A stretch of DNA of 64,000 bases from Dactylonectria macrodidyma (GCA_020744425.1 JAGMUV010000003.1:372001-436000); one strand, 5' to 3'. Positions 34,228 to 46,099 are shown, numbered from the stretch's first letter. Notes: generated from the letters alone by a model not told the origin. Made by a program: numbers and translations.

Positions 34228-37200
34228 GACGAAGGATACCTTCTATATAAACTTGTTCCAAGCGTTGCTGCGCCTCTTGGCAACTTAGAATGGCGATGGC
34301 CAAGCAATTACTATACTAAGGCATGAGTCGGATGATAGAAAAGGACTTAGGCGTGCTTCGCTAGCTTGGCCGTCCAGTGTGTGCTATTTGAACACGCTCC
34401 ACCAAACTTTGGACGGCATCAAGATATTGCCAGTCTGCTCGTTGAACGAGCTCTCACGGCGCCTTCAACTCAGCCAATATGGAAAGTAGCAAGGGTATAC
34501 CATCCAAGATAAGCAATAACACTACAAATTCTCACGAACTCACGATCCGATCATTCATGCGGCATCTCTACGTCCTCTTCTCGAACGAGATGGTCACTAG
34601 GAAAACGAAGGTGTTTCTGGCTGAATGCTCTTCCGGAATCCACGCAAAGGAGGAAAGCAAGAGCCTCAAGTTTAGATCTACACCAATTCCAATAGAAGTC
34701 AACCAATTCACCAGAAGCTATCTCGATATAAAGCGAGGCAAAAGCTGAACAAAATATATATAACAACTGCCCCATGTGGGTACATAAAAAACGCGTCATG
34801 GTCAAAAACTACACAGTCACAGACATCTCTGCATCAACTCACCTCCTGCGAAACTGCCCAGCTAAGCAATCTGAAATCCCATCGATCGCCTCCGACCCAC
34901 CTTTTCGAACGCTCACTCATACTTCCAACTACCAGACGACGAATCCAAGTCGCTCAGAACCGAGGATGCCGGTTTCACTGCCGGCGACAGTCTCAAGGGC
35001 GGGCCTACGCGAGCTGATGCTTCTCGCTTCGTTCAACGCCATTGCGTGCGTACGCCTACGCCATACTCTTATCATCGCTCTTCTTGACTAAGAATTCCAG
35101 CACCAGTCTTGCCGACCCAGGACTAATCGCCTACGCCCTCGGGGAGATTGACCGATTCAAACGCATGACCAAGAAACAGCGCGCCGCGGCACTCAAGGAC
35201 ATAGACTGGAGCCTACCAGAGCTCATCTCCAATACAGTATGCGACACGCCGCAGGCCATCGCACGGCCCGAGAATATATCTCGTCGAAGGGATATCGGAG
35301 TCCCACGGACGTGAATGCGTCATGGTATCCTATTTCATCAAGTCCCATTTTCACGAGATTCTTGGCTTGCCTCTATCGGCCTTCTTTCCGTCTCGATCAG
35401 TTCAAGCTATCGATTGCATCCTCAGCTAATGCTTTTTGGATGCCAAACCACATGTTGGTACAGCTTCGACGGTCCCAGCAGCCATTTGCCCTATCCAATC
35501 GACCATCCCTGCCAAATGAATGCTATTGCTCAAGCAGCTTTGCTTCAGGTGATGGATACTTGCGTCAGTACAAACAGAATTACGAGTCTCGACAATTTTA
35601 TATATACCACACAAGAACGAGTCCTTCCACTCTATCATGTATGGCGAATCCATGCACTATTTCTAACTCCGTTCCTCTACGAACGAACGCATTATTCTGT
35701 CATAATGAATCGCCTCCAATCGCCTCACACCAGCCAACAACCGCCATGACACTACCGAAGCCATGCTTCTGGACTTATCATTGCCCAGCCTCACCTACCC
35801 GCTCGCCGGTTAGCAAAGCCACTATACTATGTCGAATCTCTCGAAATATCATCCATGTCGGCCACCAAGGATCCGCCCTCTTTCACGAAATTTCTGTACT
35901 AGTGAAGAGTCCAGAGGCGACTCAGCCCTGTACAAGAGCGATCGAAATTTGTCGGCAATTTCATGGAGGTTTCCCTCTCCGACGGCATCCCTTCGCGATC
36001 GCCACACCCTTAACTATTATCGATCAACTATAGAGAAGACACTCGGTCTGCCGTATTTGAACCGTCAATCTTTACTGACGGACTCGCTCACTCAGACAAA
36101 GCGTGGAACATCCTAGCCCTCACCCCAAGTCTTCACTTTTGGTGGCCCAGGGGTTACTCCGGTTTCAAGTCGAACTAAAACGCCCAGACGAACAGGACGT
36201 GCAACTCCAATTCCATTGGATGCCACGCAGCCAGACCTAGAAATGCACAAAGCGGAAATATTCGAAGACCTTACTTCAATAAACCACTAGCACACAAAGA
36301 AACACACATGGGAAATGGTTGTCAGACCAAACCCTAATAGGAGAGGCTTCAACTCAACAACTCTGCGGCAATATATAAAGATATCTCCAGCCATAGCCTG
36401 GACTTCGTCGCCACATTACCTGTCGAAATAAAGAGAGAACTATGCAAGCACTGCGTACATCAACGGCGAAGTCAACCTCGTGCCGCTGCTACCGACAAGG
36501 ATACTGAGTGTGTTTTCAAACTAATGAAGGTCCTAAAGAAGCAAGACTTCATGGTGCTACCCCGGACATACGAGGATAGTTCCAGATGAGTCTACAATCC
36601 AAGTCATACTCTTTCCGGTCTGCCGGGCGTCACGACTGTCAAGATTCGAGACCCCTTCGCAGGGCTCGAAGCCTTAGGGTTCATACCTTAAAGTTAGATT
36701 CCTACTCTTCCAACAATTATCAACATTTCGAAATATCAGTTTCTAGCATCATTGTTCTCCCAATAGCATCATCAGGAAGGATAGTGTCATCCTACCCTCT
36801 GTAAGCCACCCGAATGAACAAAAACCAGATCCGCATCGGCGCCAAGAGTGCCAACTGAGAACATGTCCTAGAAGGATCTCTCTAGGGGCAGGAGACCCGA
36901 TATCACATAACATATAACCTACTATATATACCATCATATCTTGACCGACTTAGGCCCTGACAATCCGAGCTAGAAGAAAGCAGATACACGAAACAGGACC
37001 AAGGTCCAGGTGTTACGAACACTATCTCGTTACCAGAGCCCTTCACCAACAACCTTGCGCTACGCTCGTTTTAGCATTATATATATCATCATCTTCCGCC
37101 TAAAGCTCACACCTACTCATATGGGGCTCCAGTCCCGTCTCGCTCTGCATGAACTCATTACTATTTCTGCCGAAAACAGCGCGTCCTCAATCCCCGTGTC

Positions 37201-37960
37201 GGCCGCGATGGGATAAGCACACCAGCACCGAGCTATTACGACATCAATTTTCCCCACTATATCACATCAGACATTCACCTGAGACCAACGAGACTGAGTC
37301 CGACAAGTCCGCAGAGCGAATCTAACAAGCCAAAGGCCATTGTCCGACTCTCGGAATGGGACGCAAAGGAACTAGCGGGGTCACTCGAGGGTCTGCCATC
37401 ACAAAACGCGAAAATACAGCCACAGCCGAGGCATTGAAGTAACTTGGTGATTCGGAATGCTTCAGAGCTAGAGGCGATTCCCTTTGAACTCTCCCTGTTT
37501 CAAATGGTAACAACTGTTTCCACTTCACCCCTAAAGTCCGACGGCGCCACTACGAACTTGGCCATCCAGAAACGAGTCTACGACAGCCTCCTGCTCTCTC
37601 ATCACAACCACCGCGTTCGTATCAGATTGAGCTCCAGGAGACAGTAGGGATGTCCGCAAGAAAAACGACTCTCTGGGAAGATCAATGGAGGGGGGCCGAG
37701 ATATGAGAGTCAGAGATCAGAGAAATGGCTTCGGTGTCTAGCGGTACCAAAACCCGTTCATGTGCCGCTGCTGCATTCGATCAAGCACTTCCAACTATGC
37801 CATGACTGGCTCGTACTTCATGTGGCCGCGCCACGCTTGTCGATTGATTCCTGTTTACATGGACGGCAAATGTGCCAACTGTATTTGGCATCCCTTTCCA
37901 GAGGGGCGAGGCGCCACTCATACGGCTGTATCAACGCCTGGATATTAAATCTTTCATATT
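34228..37960. other. Gene-poor tract with coding relics and TATATA islands
   Basis: No intact gene. Relics: ~35095-35310 (LIAYALGEIDRFKRMTKKQR, DIDWSLPELISN) and ~37690-37960 with stops (GEAPLIRLYQRLDIKSFIFD). A 264-codon open frame at 35239-36033 is Ser/His/Pro-rich and overlaps another open frame, so I do not call it. TATATA islands at 34754, 35600, 36371, 36922 and 37078. Confidence 0.35.
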
Positions 37961-39520
37961 CGATCTAAGAGGCGCGACCTTTACGGCACCGCTCCCACCA
38001 GCCATTGAGGCCTCACCAGCCACGTATCCACGGCCATAGTAGAAGTCGCAATGGAAGCCGCAAAGGCAGCTAGAGTAATAGGTGAACTATTAGAAACACT
38101 ATTTTTCACGAGAATACCACTAAACCGCGTGTTTTAATCTACTCGGCTTTAGTCGGGCATGCAGACTGCTACAATATGTAGATAGGTTAGCTGTTTAATT
38201 CACTCATTATTAGCTACACACTAGACCAAATCCTACCGCTGGTCGAAATGACGGCTTCTCGTTCTATCGGAGTGATTCCGGGCTGCTATGACGTATTTTG
38301 TTTCGGGGCAAATGCGGGAGTGTGAAAGTAAACGTCTCGCTCATCCTTGCGGCTTCAACGGTGATATTACAGATACAGACCAGCTCTGTAAGCAGCTTTT
38401 GTGGGTTCGTTCGAATAGTTAGGAAAATTCTGTCACATGAGTAACACGGACAATCATCTCTAGGAAAACGAGAGGCTTATTAAGTTCGCCAATTGACATT
38501 ATTACCATTCGTTCATCCACCTATCATGCCCCTGTATGGGGGCTTGGTGGGTTAACCAGTTCCACAAAAGCCAAGGCCAACTGTCGGCTTGGAACGCGCG
38601 GGTTCCGATATGTTTTGCCCACGAATTAACGAAATTGAATGATCAATTCTTCTCCCTGGGTGTTTTACGTAGACTTTGATTGTGATGGATACCGGACAGG
38701 GCTTTGAAAGACAGAATCACTGGAAGTGCTTGGTATATGGATAATCGATGGGTATAGTCCAAACGGACACGATTAGTTGCTCTTCAGGGACTTCACTTCA
38801 ACTTCCGACCCTGTCATAATAAGCCTCCTCAGCCTGTCCCCGGAATGCCGTAAAACCACTGCGTCATCTGGACAACTGCGAAGACTCCACACACACTCTT
38901 ATCTCAATACTACCGTGATCTACCTGGCAACGCAAGATCAAGATATGCAAGATTTCCCTGTGGATTCGGCCAGTAAGAAAAGGACGGCCCGCGGGGACAC
39001 CCCTAGCGTATGCGACCAGGGTTTATCTCAGCAGTTGTGATATATCGAACTGGGACAATACACGGTCTGTCCGATTGGGTTTGTCACTCGACTGGGTATA
39101 GTCAGAAAAGCAATCTTCCGAACGAACTGTGTTGCAAGGTATGTAGTCCCCACTTCAGGGACTGAAAATAGATGCAGGGCGTAAAAGTGGAAGCTGCTGA
39201 GGACAAGTCCAGCGTGGCAATAGGAATATCCGAATGATGACATGGAGGCGAAGGATGCCAAGGTTGTATTGTTCTACTGAAACTGAATCTTATCCTCAAT
39301 CTTATTCTTGGTTGCTGAAAAGAATTTTATCAGCGGACCCTCAAGGTCAAGATCAAGGGGTCAGATAGGTCACTTTTTCCTCTGGCGATGTCATCATGCC
39401 CTCTGGCTGATGACAGCCATGTACGTTAATATTGCGGTATTCGCAAGCTTGAAGCTTGGCTTGATAGAATTGTACATGAGTACGCAAGGCAGTTGAAAAG
39501 GAGACGCTTCGTATTTCACC
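37961..39520. other. Mildly AT-rich intergenic sequence, promoter of FAD pseudogene
   Basis: 38.06-38.7 kb is rich in A/T with stops in all frames. No gene, repeat or RNA is recognised. The last 100 bp form the promoter of the oxidoreductase pseudogene. Confidence 0.4.
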
Positions 39521-39527
39521 TATAAAA
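39521..39527 (+). promoter_or_regulatory. TATA box (TATAAAA) of the FAD oxidoreductase pseudogene
   Basis: TATAAAA lies exactly 100 bp upstream of ATG 39621, followed by a C/T-rich leader. Promoter architecture is intact although the ORF is broken. Confidence 0.5.
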
Positions 39528-39620
39528 CCAGGCTCAAGCTCCTGCAGCTAGAATCGACATCAAGCCCAGCATCGAGCACTCTCTTCCCTCCCTTCACCCT
39601 TTCATCATTGAGCCATCAAG

Positions 39621-41165
39621 ATGATCCACTTCCGCCAACTACATGTTCTCCCACTATGGGCATCGGCAGGATGGGCTGCTGCCATCAGCCCCCGCTGGGA
39701 TACCCGGGCTGCGAATCTTGACACTTGCCTCTCCGATGTCGTTGGGGGCAGGACGCGCGTGTGCAGTTCCGGGATGAAGCAGGCTTCAACTCGACCGACG
39801 TCAAACCCTTCAACCTCAACTTTCAGTATTTACCGGTGGTTATTTTATACCCGCAGACAAAAGCGGAAATATCAGCCATCGTCCAATGCGCCAGTCTATA
39901 CAGTCACAAGATCCAGGCCAGAAGCGGTGGCCGTGATTTCATCAACAAATGCAAATCCCGCCGTGCTATTATCCTGCATACAACACTAACCCGATCACCT
40001 AGGCATTGGAGGAGATGACAACGCCATCGTTGTTGACATGAACTACTTCAACAAAGTCGAAGTCGACAACACCACTGGCATCACCACAGTCGGACCAGGA
40101 CAAACTCTCAAAGCCCTCATCACCGGCTTGACCAACAATGGCAATCGGTACATCCTCCATGGATCTTCTCCCACGGTGGACGTCGGCGGCCACCTCATGG
40201 TCGGCGGAATGGGGCTGACATCCCGCCAAAACGGCATGTCTATCGACGTGCTCCAAGAGATCGAGGTCGTTCTCCCCAATGGGACAGTGGCTCAAGCTTC
40301 TGAGGACGAGAACTCTGATCTCTTCTGGGCAATGCGAGGAGCTGGTGCCAGTTTCGGACTGGCCACCGAGTTCAAGTTCCAGACAAAGCCCGTACCGGAA
40401 GAAATCGTTTCGTTTTCATACAATTTTACGTCTAGCAACCTCACCGTCCTCGGCGAAGCTCTCAAGGCGTACCACAAAATCATGCGCCACCCTCAGCTCT
40501 CCCGCAAAGTCGGTATTACATCGAGGTTTATTGGGGCTTCGTACATCATGACTGGCGCCTTCACTGGGTCCGAGGCCGATTTTGAGGCCCTCGAGCTGGC
40601 CGATCGACTTCCCACCATGTGTCAACCAGTGCGGTTCTGTCAGGTCTCTCGTGGTCTGAGTTTATGAACTCCTTGTTCGACAACGCTGGAAGGTCCAATG
40701 ATGCGGGTTATTTCTACACCAACGACAATGTAGTCACGCCTGAAACCATTCCCAGCAACGCCAGCATTGATTCATTCATCAGACCCTTGCTAGTGCCGGC
40801 GAAGACGCGCAGGGCTGGTCATTCCTCTTCGATCTATGTGGGGGGCAATGAAGGACACACCTGGGGACGGCACAGCGTTTCCGCATCGCAACTCCTTTTA
40901 CTTCCTGACGGCATATACCCGAACAACAAAAAAGACACCAGCAGCCGCAATCAAATTAGTTGACGATTCTGTGCTGGCTCTCCAGAACAACAAGCCAGAC
41001 AACTACCTAGCCTATGCCGGAGTTTCCAGTCTGTCTCATTGTGATGAAGCGCAGCAAAAGTACTGGTGCTCGAACTTGGCCAGGTTGGAGACCATCAAAG
41101 CTTCTTTGGACCTGAATGATGTCTTTTCTACGCCGCAAGGGGTCAAGCCCAGCGGTAGTTCGTAA
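39621..41165 (+). pseudogene. Berberine-bridge-type FAD oxidoreductase, multiple frameshifts
   Basis: ATG 39621 opens a signal peptide (FRQLHVLPLWASAGWAAA). The FAD_binding_4 domain is clear (PVVILYPQTKAEISAIVQCA, ARSGGRDFINK, DVGGHLMVGGMGLTSRQNG, DLFWAMRGAGASFGLATEF), as is the BBE C-terminus (LARLETIKASLDLNDVFS). It cannot be read in one frame: shifts are needed at ~39751 (G5 run), ~40615, ~40795 and ~40845 (G6 run). A 52-bp intron 39951-40002 fits only as GC-AG and restores the frame as NKC|IGGDDNAIVVDM. The usual flavin-linking His of SGGH is Arg, and the second attachment Cys position (HGSSPTV) is Ser. Such enzymes oxidise secondary metabolites or sugars outside the cell. Likely a young pseudogene; homopolymer errors could explain two of the shifts. 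Confidence 0.75.
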
Positions 41166-41798
41166 TCCAGCGGACGAAAGAGTTTTGGCAACGCTGTTTC
41201 TTCTGCAGCGGAGCGAGGCAATGGGGAGAGGCATACTTGAACCACTAGAGGCCCATCTGTGTTATTAGCTGGCACGCGTAATTTTTCTTCTTTCGGATCT
41301 GTCCTATTTGCAGTCGGCGGATTTCTGGGAAGCGCTCAATTAATTTAGAAAGCATGCTTGTAGCTCAAACTTGCAGGAGCATACGATAGCACATTTAGAG
41401 GCTATTGATGCCATAGTAACCTCTCACCCAATAGCGTTTCTCTTTTTCGACAAGTTCATCTGAGTTGTACCCAGTCTTTGTTCAAAGAAACATTACCAAA
41501 GGTTCAGTATAGTCCAGCAAAAAGCCACAATGGTTCAGGGATGCCTCTGGAATGGCTTTGGATCACTCTGCGTGGCGGACTGGGCATGTACGACTGCGTG
41601 CCTCACTCTTCACCCACATACTCAAGAGTACCATAAAGCCAAGTAACCATTCTCAGAGACCGGAATGTGTTGTGTAGTGGCACAGCAAGAGTATCGGCAA
41701 GTATTTTCATTACCGTCTAATGAAACAAACGCAAATTCTCCATCCCTAGTCGTTCAGGTCTAGTTTACAAATACAAATCAATTCATTAAATTTCCTCT
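41166..41798. other. Intergenic, 3' sides of convergent genes
   Basis: No gene supported between the FAD pseudogene and the 3' end of the arylsulfotransferase-family gene. Nothing else seen. Confidence 0.4.
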
Positions 41799-43478
41799 TT
41801 AACGCCCATGACAAGCCTTGTTAGACAGCCTAACCTCCTCGCCGCCCTGCACGGCCGCCGCTATAATACACTCCGTCTTGTTAATGTAATCCGGGATGCT
41901 GATGACCGTCTCGAAACCCGAGGAATTGGCCCACCCCAGCGGCCGCATCTTGGACTCGAGCTCAATATCGTACAACCGCCAGGCCTCGACGCCCGTGGCG
42001 CCGTTCCAGCTCAAGTAGGCCTTGCGGTCGGCGCCGTTCTTCTCGTAGACCAGCTTCGGGCCCCAGTTCTTGGGAGTGGCGCTCCAGGACGCCTTAGACA
42101 CGCGGTAGCTAGCGGAGGCGTCGTTGCGTCCGAAGCGGGCTTGCCAGCGGACGTCGTCTGGGTCGCCCGAGGGCCCGTACTCGCGGATCACGGGGATGCG
42201 GCCGTAGCCGACGAGCTGGTTGCCGTTGTGCAGCTGGGCGTCGTAGCTGCCCTGGCCGGTTGACACGGCCTCAAGACTTTTGTGTAGGTTGCGCAGGACG
42301 GTGGGAGGCTTGACACCGTCGGGCGGCAGGGAGAGTTCCAGCAGGAGAGGGCGGCTGGTTTCCTTGGACGCCGTGTCCTCGGCGTTATGGTTGTCGAAGA
42401 GGCTGATGGTAATGCTGTCGTCGGTGACATTGTACACCCGCGCGTGGTGTTGATACTGGAACTGCGCTTCCTTAGGGGCCGCACCGAAGTCGCCGCCCTG
42501 GCCGCTACCATCAAGCGTCCAGACGACATTACCCGTGGTGCGCGAGATGAGCATCAGCGACCACAAGTGGCGACTGCTGACGAGAATGTACTCTGACCCA
42601 ACGGCCTGCAGCGAGTTGATGTGGAAGTAATCGTAGGGCCTGTGCTCGCTGCCGTCGCCAAGCGTAGAAGGCAGCCGCAGCTTGGAGTCGCCGGGGCCGT
42701 AGTGGTCGAGGGCGCTCCAGGTGAAGAGCACCTCGTTGGTCTTGATGTCGATCTCGTAGATGACGTTGTCCAGCACGAACTTGGCCGCCTTGCCGCCGAT
42801 GCCGCTGAGGTCGGCTGTCGTGAGGTTGGAGGCGGTGACTAGTAATGTGCCCTCGGGTGTGACTTCGTGCTCTTGGTAGTCCAGGAATCCGGGGGGTGCG
42901 ATGTCGCCGAGGGTCGTGTGCATGGTAGCGTCGAGGGTCACTGTGGTCTTCTCGTATTTGTCGTCCAGCATGAACCATTCTCCGTATCCATGGCCGCTCC
43001 TCATGAGACCCTGCCAGCCGGTCAAACGGGGCTCTCCATCGACGATCTGGACGCGAAAGTCTGTAGTCTCGGCGCTCTGGTTCTGGTTGTAGCAGTAAAC
43101 GAGGTCGTTATCCACCGTCATAACAACAGGCAAGTTCTGTAGCTCATGGCCCTCCCCCTCCGTCTTGGGCGTAAGAAACAAGTATCCATCAGCCACAGGC
43201 AGGCCGCTCCTGATGGTATTAAAGTAAGGCGGCTGAAAAGGTGCCGTCTTAAATGTCCAGTAGGGCCACAGCGACTCATCCTTGGGGAAGACGATCTTGG
43301 TGTGCGTCTGCGAGGGGAACTGGCGAAAGGCCTTCGTCGGCGGACGCGGAGCCTTGTGCGGCGCCGGATACGAGGGGGGCGAGAAGAGAATATAGTAGAC
43401 GAGCAGACAGCCAGCGAAGCAGCCAAAGGTGATGAGCCGGACAGGCCAGGCGGACGACGATGTCTGAGGGGCAATCAT
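41799..43478 (-). CDS. Arylsulfotransferase (ASST)-family membrane-anchored protein, 559 aa
   Basis: A single uninterrupted frame from ATG 43478 to a stop at 41799. Residues ~13-32 form a signal anchor (LITFGCFAGCLLVYYILF). The rest matches the fungal ASST-like beta-propeller family: VVMTVDNDLVYCYN, LDYQEHEVTPEGTLLVTA, EIDIKTNEVLFTWSALDHYG, DYFHINSLQAVGSEYILVSS, RTTGNVVWTLDGSG and QFQYQHHARV, containing the conserved His-bearing phrases of the propeller. Relatives are annotated as arylsulfotransferases by domain similarity; whether fungal members transfer sulfate is not established to my knowledge. Topology suggests a lumenal or extracellular catalytic domain. G/C-rich third positions contrast with the neighbouring tract, so the gene is probably conserved. 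Confidence 0.8.
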   Translation of the reverse strand: MIAPQTSSSAWPVRLITFGCFAGCLLVYYILFSPPSYPAPHKAPRPPTKAFRQFPSQTHTKIVFPKDESLWPYWTFKTAPFQPPYFNTIRSGLPVADGYLFLTPKTEGEGHELQNLPVVMTVDNDLVYCYNQNQSAETTDFRVQIVDGEPRLTGWQGLMRSGHGYGEWFMLDDKYEKTTVTLDATMHTTLGDIAPPGFLDYQEHEVTPEGTLLVTASNLTTADLSGIGGKAAKFVLDNVIYEIDIKTNEVLFTWSALDHYGPGDSKLRLPSTLGDGSEHRPYDYFHINSLQAVGSEYILVSSRHLWSLMLISRTTGNVVWTLDGSGQGGDFGAAPKEAQFQYQHHARVYNVTDDSITISLFDNHNAEDTASKETSRPLLLELSLPPDGVKPPTVLRNLHKSLEAVSTGQGSYDAQLHNGNQLVGYGRIPVIREYGPSGDPDDVRWQARFGRNDASASYRVSKASWSATPKNWGPKLVYEKNGADRKAYLSWNGATGVEAWRLYDIELESKMRPLGWANSSGFETVISIPDYINKTECIIAAAVQGGEEVRLSNKACHGR

Positions 43479-44977
43479 GGTGATTGACTGTGAGATTCGT
43501 AGCGTGTTACAGCAGCGGCGGCCTTAAGTCGAGTTGCTGGTCGGTCCAGGACGAACGCCCATGCCCTCTCTCTCTTGTCGCCAGCGTGCAATGTCTCGGT
43601 GCGCGGAGCAAGATCTTTTCCGCGAGAACAAGTCCAGACACAATCCAAGGGAGGGAAGGGCCTCGAGTCTCTCGAAGCAGCAGCCCACTTTGCTTTTAAA
43701 AAAGCACGGGGGAATGCAACGGGCGCACCAGCAAAGAAATGCGACTGACTGCCCCTGAGAAGAACGAAAGAGCCTGTGGCGGGCGCTGAAGGCTGAAAAC
43801 CCCCCTTGCTTTTTGTCCACTAGTTTCTGCCACCATTGCGCTATCCACGGCTAGTCTGCCAATAACGCGTGGGTCAATTTCATTCCACGTCTGCGGGCTG
43901 CATCTTGGAAAAGAACGCGTGTTGTTCTCAAGTTCAGGAGATGGGAAGAACAGCTTCAAAAGAATCACATTGTGAGATTCTGTCGAAATGTTAATGGCTC
44001 GCGGGGGATATAATTGAATCTTAGCCGAATCCGCCCTGCTTCCCCTGCTCTGCTACGACACTGAGATCTGCACAATTGCCGGGAACCCGCGATGACGAGA
44101 TCCGCACACACCGGCTGGTGGGGCTTTTGCTCAGGGGTAAGGGCCCAGCTCTACAGATCCCATCCCGTAGTCTAGTCCTAGCCCATGGATCACAACGAAC
44201 TGGCCCTGGATGAGTGGCATTGTCCAGACTGCTGGGCCATGCCTGGAATGGGTCATGGAGGGTTTGGGTGCATACCCCTGTATTTCAGCCCAGCCCTATC
44301 AGGAGAAAGTTCCATTCTTGGGAGAAATGTGCCTTCACTCAGGTACGGGTTCTCGAGATATTGAAGTTATCGACTAGACATGGGGCTAATCAGCTTATCA
44401 GCAGCAGTGCACTACCCACTACCACTGCCCCTTGGATCCAGCATTGTAAAGGTCCGTCAAGATTACCGAGCACAGATTTCTACAGCAGCGCAATCCCTAA
44501 ACGACTACCCCTCGATATCAAAAACTTGCGGGTTCATATGCTTGATACCTTATTCTTGATAAACTTACTGCCATCCCTGCCCCTAATTGGTGAAGATATT
44601 CTCCCCTGTCCCGCCCCATCATCACCAAAACCGTCAGCAAACGCACGCCTTTCAACCCCGCCTCGCCCAGCCCCGATCCCAGCACCAAACTCCACCATTT
44701 ATTCCCATTACTCAATCGCTGTGGATAGAAAACCTCAAGGCAGTCAACAGCGAGCAAGACTCCCCCTCCTCCACCCTATAAACTAATCGGAGGCACAACT
44801 CCGTTCGACACCGGCATCGGATACGGATACCGACGGGAGAAAGACGCAAGTGGGGCGTCGACGATGCCGCCGTCAACGGAGCACAAAGATTCGACGCCCT
44901 ATATAACTCGGGATACCTAGTCGAAGCCATCTGTTCATGCAACGCATCCCCAAGTATCGTATTTAAAAGCCGCCACT
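43479..44977. other. Divergent intergenic region, ~1.5 kb
   Basis: Shared upstream region of the ASST-family gene (minus) and the DUF1989 gene (plus). ORFs at 43524-43820 and 44214-44786 lack motifs and are not called. A pyrimidine-rich stretch at 44580-44720 may be part of the DUF1989 promoter or leader. Confidence 0.4.
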
Positions 44978-46099
44978 ATGCCTGCCTCAGACGCCGAACG
45001 CCTCGCCAACCGGAAACCCATCCCGAAGCCCGTGCCGGCCTACTTGCCCTCGGACGACAGCTCGCCGCTGACGGTCGACAAGGCGCTGTACACGGCGTTC
45101 CGGGAGGCGCCGCGGGTCCTGGTCGAGGAGTTTACCCTGCCCATCCGATCCGGCAAGGCATGGAAGGCTCCGGCAGGGTCGATTGTCCGGATCAGCACCC
45201 CCGAGGGGCCGCAGGTTGGTATGCAGTTTTTGTGAAGCGAGGGGGAGGAGGTTGATGTGGGGATGGGTTGGGATGTGTTGGAGACGTGGGGAGAGAGACG
45301 ATGAGATGATGGAGCAAGACGAGAACCGCAACTACTCGTCCATCTAGAAACACTCACTAACAAAACCCTCCTCTCATCTTCACAGGCGACCTAAACATCT
45401 GGAACGCCCACAACCCACGCGAACGCTTCTGGGCCAGCCGCACCAAGCAACTGCACGCCTCGCACGTCACAACCTACGACAAACTCTGGTCAACTCTCCC
45501 TTACATGCGCCCGCTCGCCACCATCGTCGCCGACACGCTGTCCTGGTACGGCGAAGACGAGCACGGCGGCCGCGTGCACGACCTGCTGGGCACGCGCTGC
45601 GATCCGTACATCAACACGGTGCTCAGCGGCGGGTCTTACGACTTCCAGTGCCATTCTAACCTGACCCGCGCTGTGCTGCCTTTTGGGCTGCATGAGACGG
45701 ATGTGCATGATGTGATTAACGTCTTTCAGGTCACTGGGCTTGACGAGCAGGGCCGCTACTTCATGAACCCGTGTCCGGCTGAGGCTGGTGATTACCTAGA
45801 GTTGTTTGCCGAGCAGGACTTGCTGATGGCGCTGAGTATGTTGATAGACTGTTCGTGGAGAGCGTGGATATGTGCTAATCATTTCTGCTCGTATAGGCAC
45901 CTGCCCCGGTGGCGACCTGTCGCTCTGGGGATTCGGCGAGGATAGCGAGGAGGAGATGATCAAGTGCTGCCGGCCGCTCAAGGTCGAGGTCTACCGCATT
46001 GCGGATGAGACTCTGGCCAAGAGCGGATGGAAGCCGGCAGAGGTCTCGGGCTACGCTGGACGCCACGGCATGAATTTGCCTCTGGGCGAGAAGAGGTAG
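44978..46099 (+). CDS. DUF1989 (urea carboxylase-associated) protein, 297 aa, three exons
   Basis: Model: join(44978..45218,45386..45835,45897..46099), 894 nt. Introns of 167 and 61 bp begin GTATGC and GTATGT and end ACAG and ATAG; both split codons rebuild family phrases: EGPQV|GDLNIWNAHNPRERFW and LLMALS|TCPGGDLSLWG. The domain signature is dense: HVTTYDKLWSTLPYMRPL, GGRVHDLLGTRCDPYIN, CHSNLTRAVLPFGLHE, DVHDVINVFQVTGL. In bacteria DUF1989 proteins accompany urea carboxylase and guanidine-degradation genes; the fungal role is unknown and may involve amine or urea-derivative metabolism. No signal peptide; cytosolic. Its end lies 115 bp from the convergent membrane-protein gene. Confidence 0.82.

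Noticed and set aside
35239..36033. 264-codon open frame on the plus strand
   Set aside because: Composition is Ser/His/Pro-heavy and non-periodic, another frame (35315-35749) looks equally good, and it lies in the decayed tract.
17809..39620. Giant mobile element (Starship-type) or LTR retrotransposon island
   Set aside because: No DUF3435 tyrosine recombinase, reverse transcriptase, integrase, transposase motif, LTR pair or terminal repeats could be seen. A profile search (DUF3435, RVT, DDE) of six-frame translations would be decisive.
41808..42263. Open plus-strand frames over the ASST-family gene (also 42188-43474 on other frames)
   Set aside because: Shadows of a GC-rich real gene: the ASST frame has full domain similarity, the others are Arg/Val- or Ser/Arg-rich artefacts.
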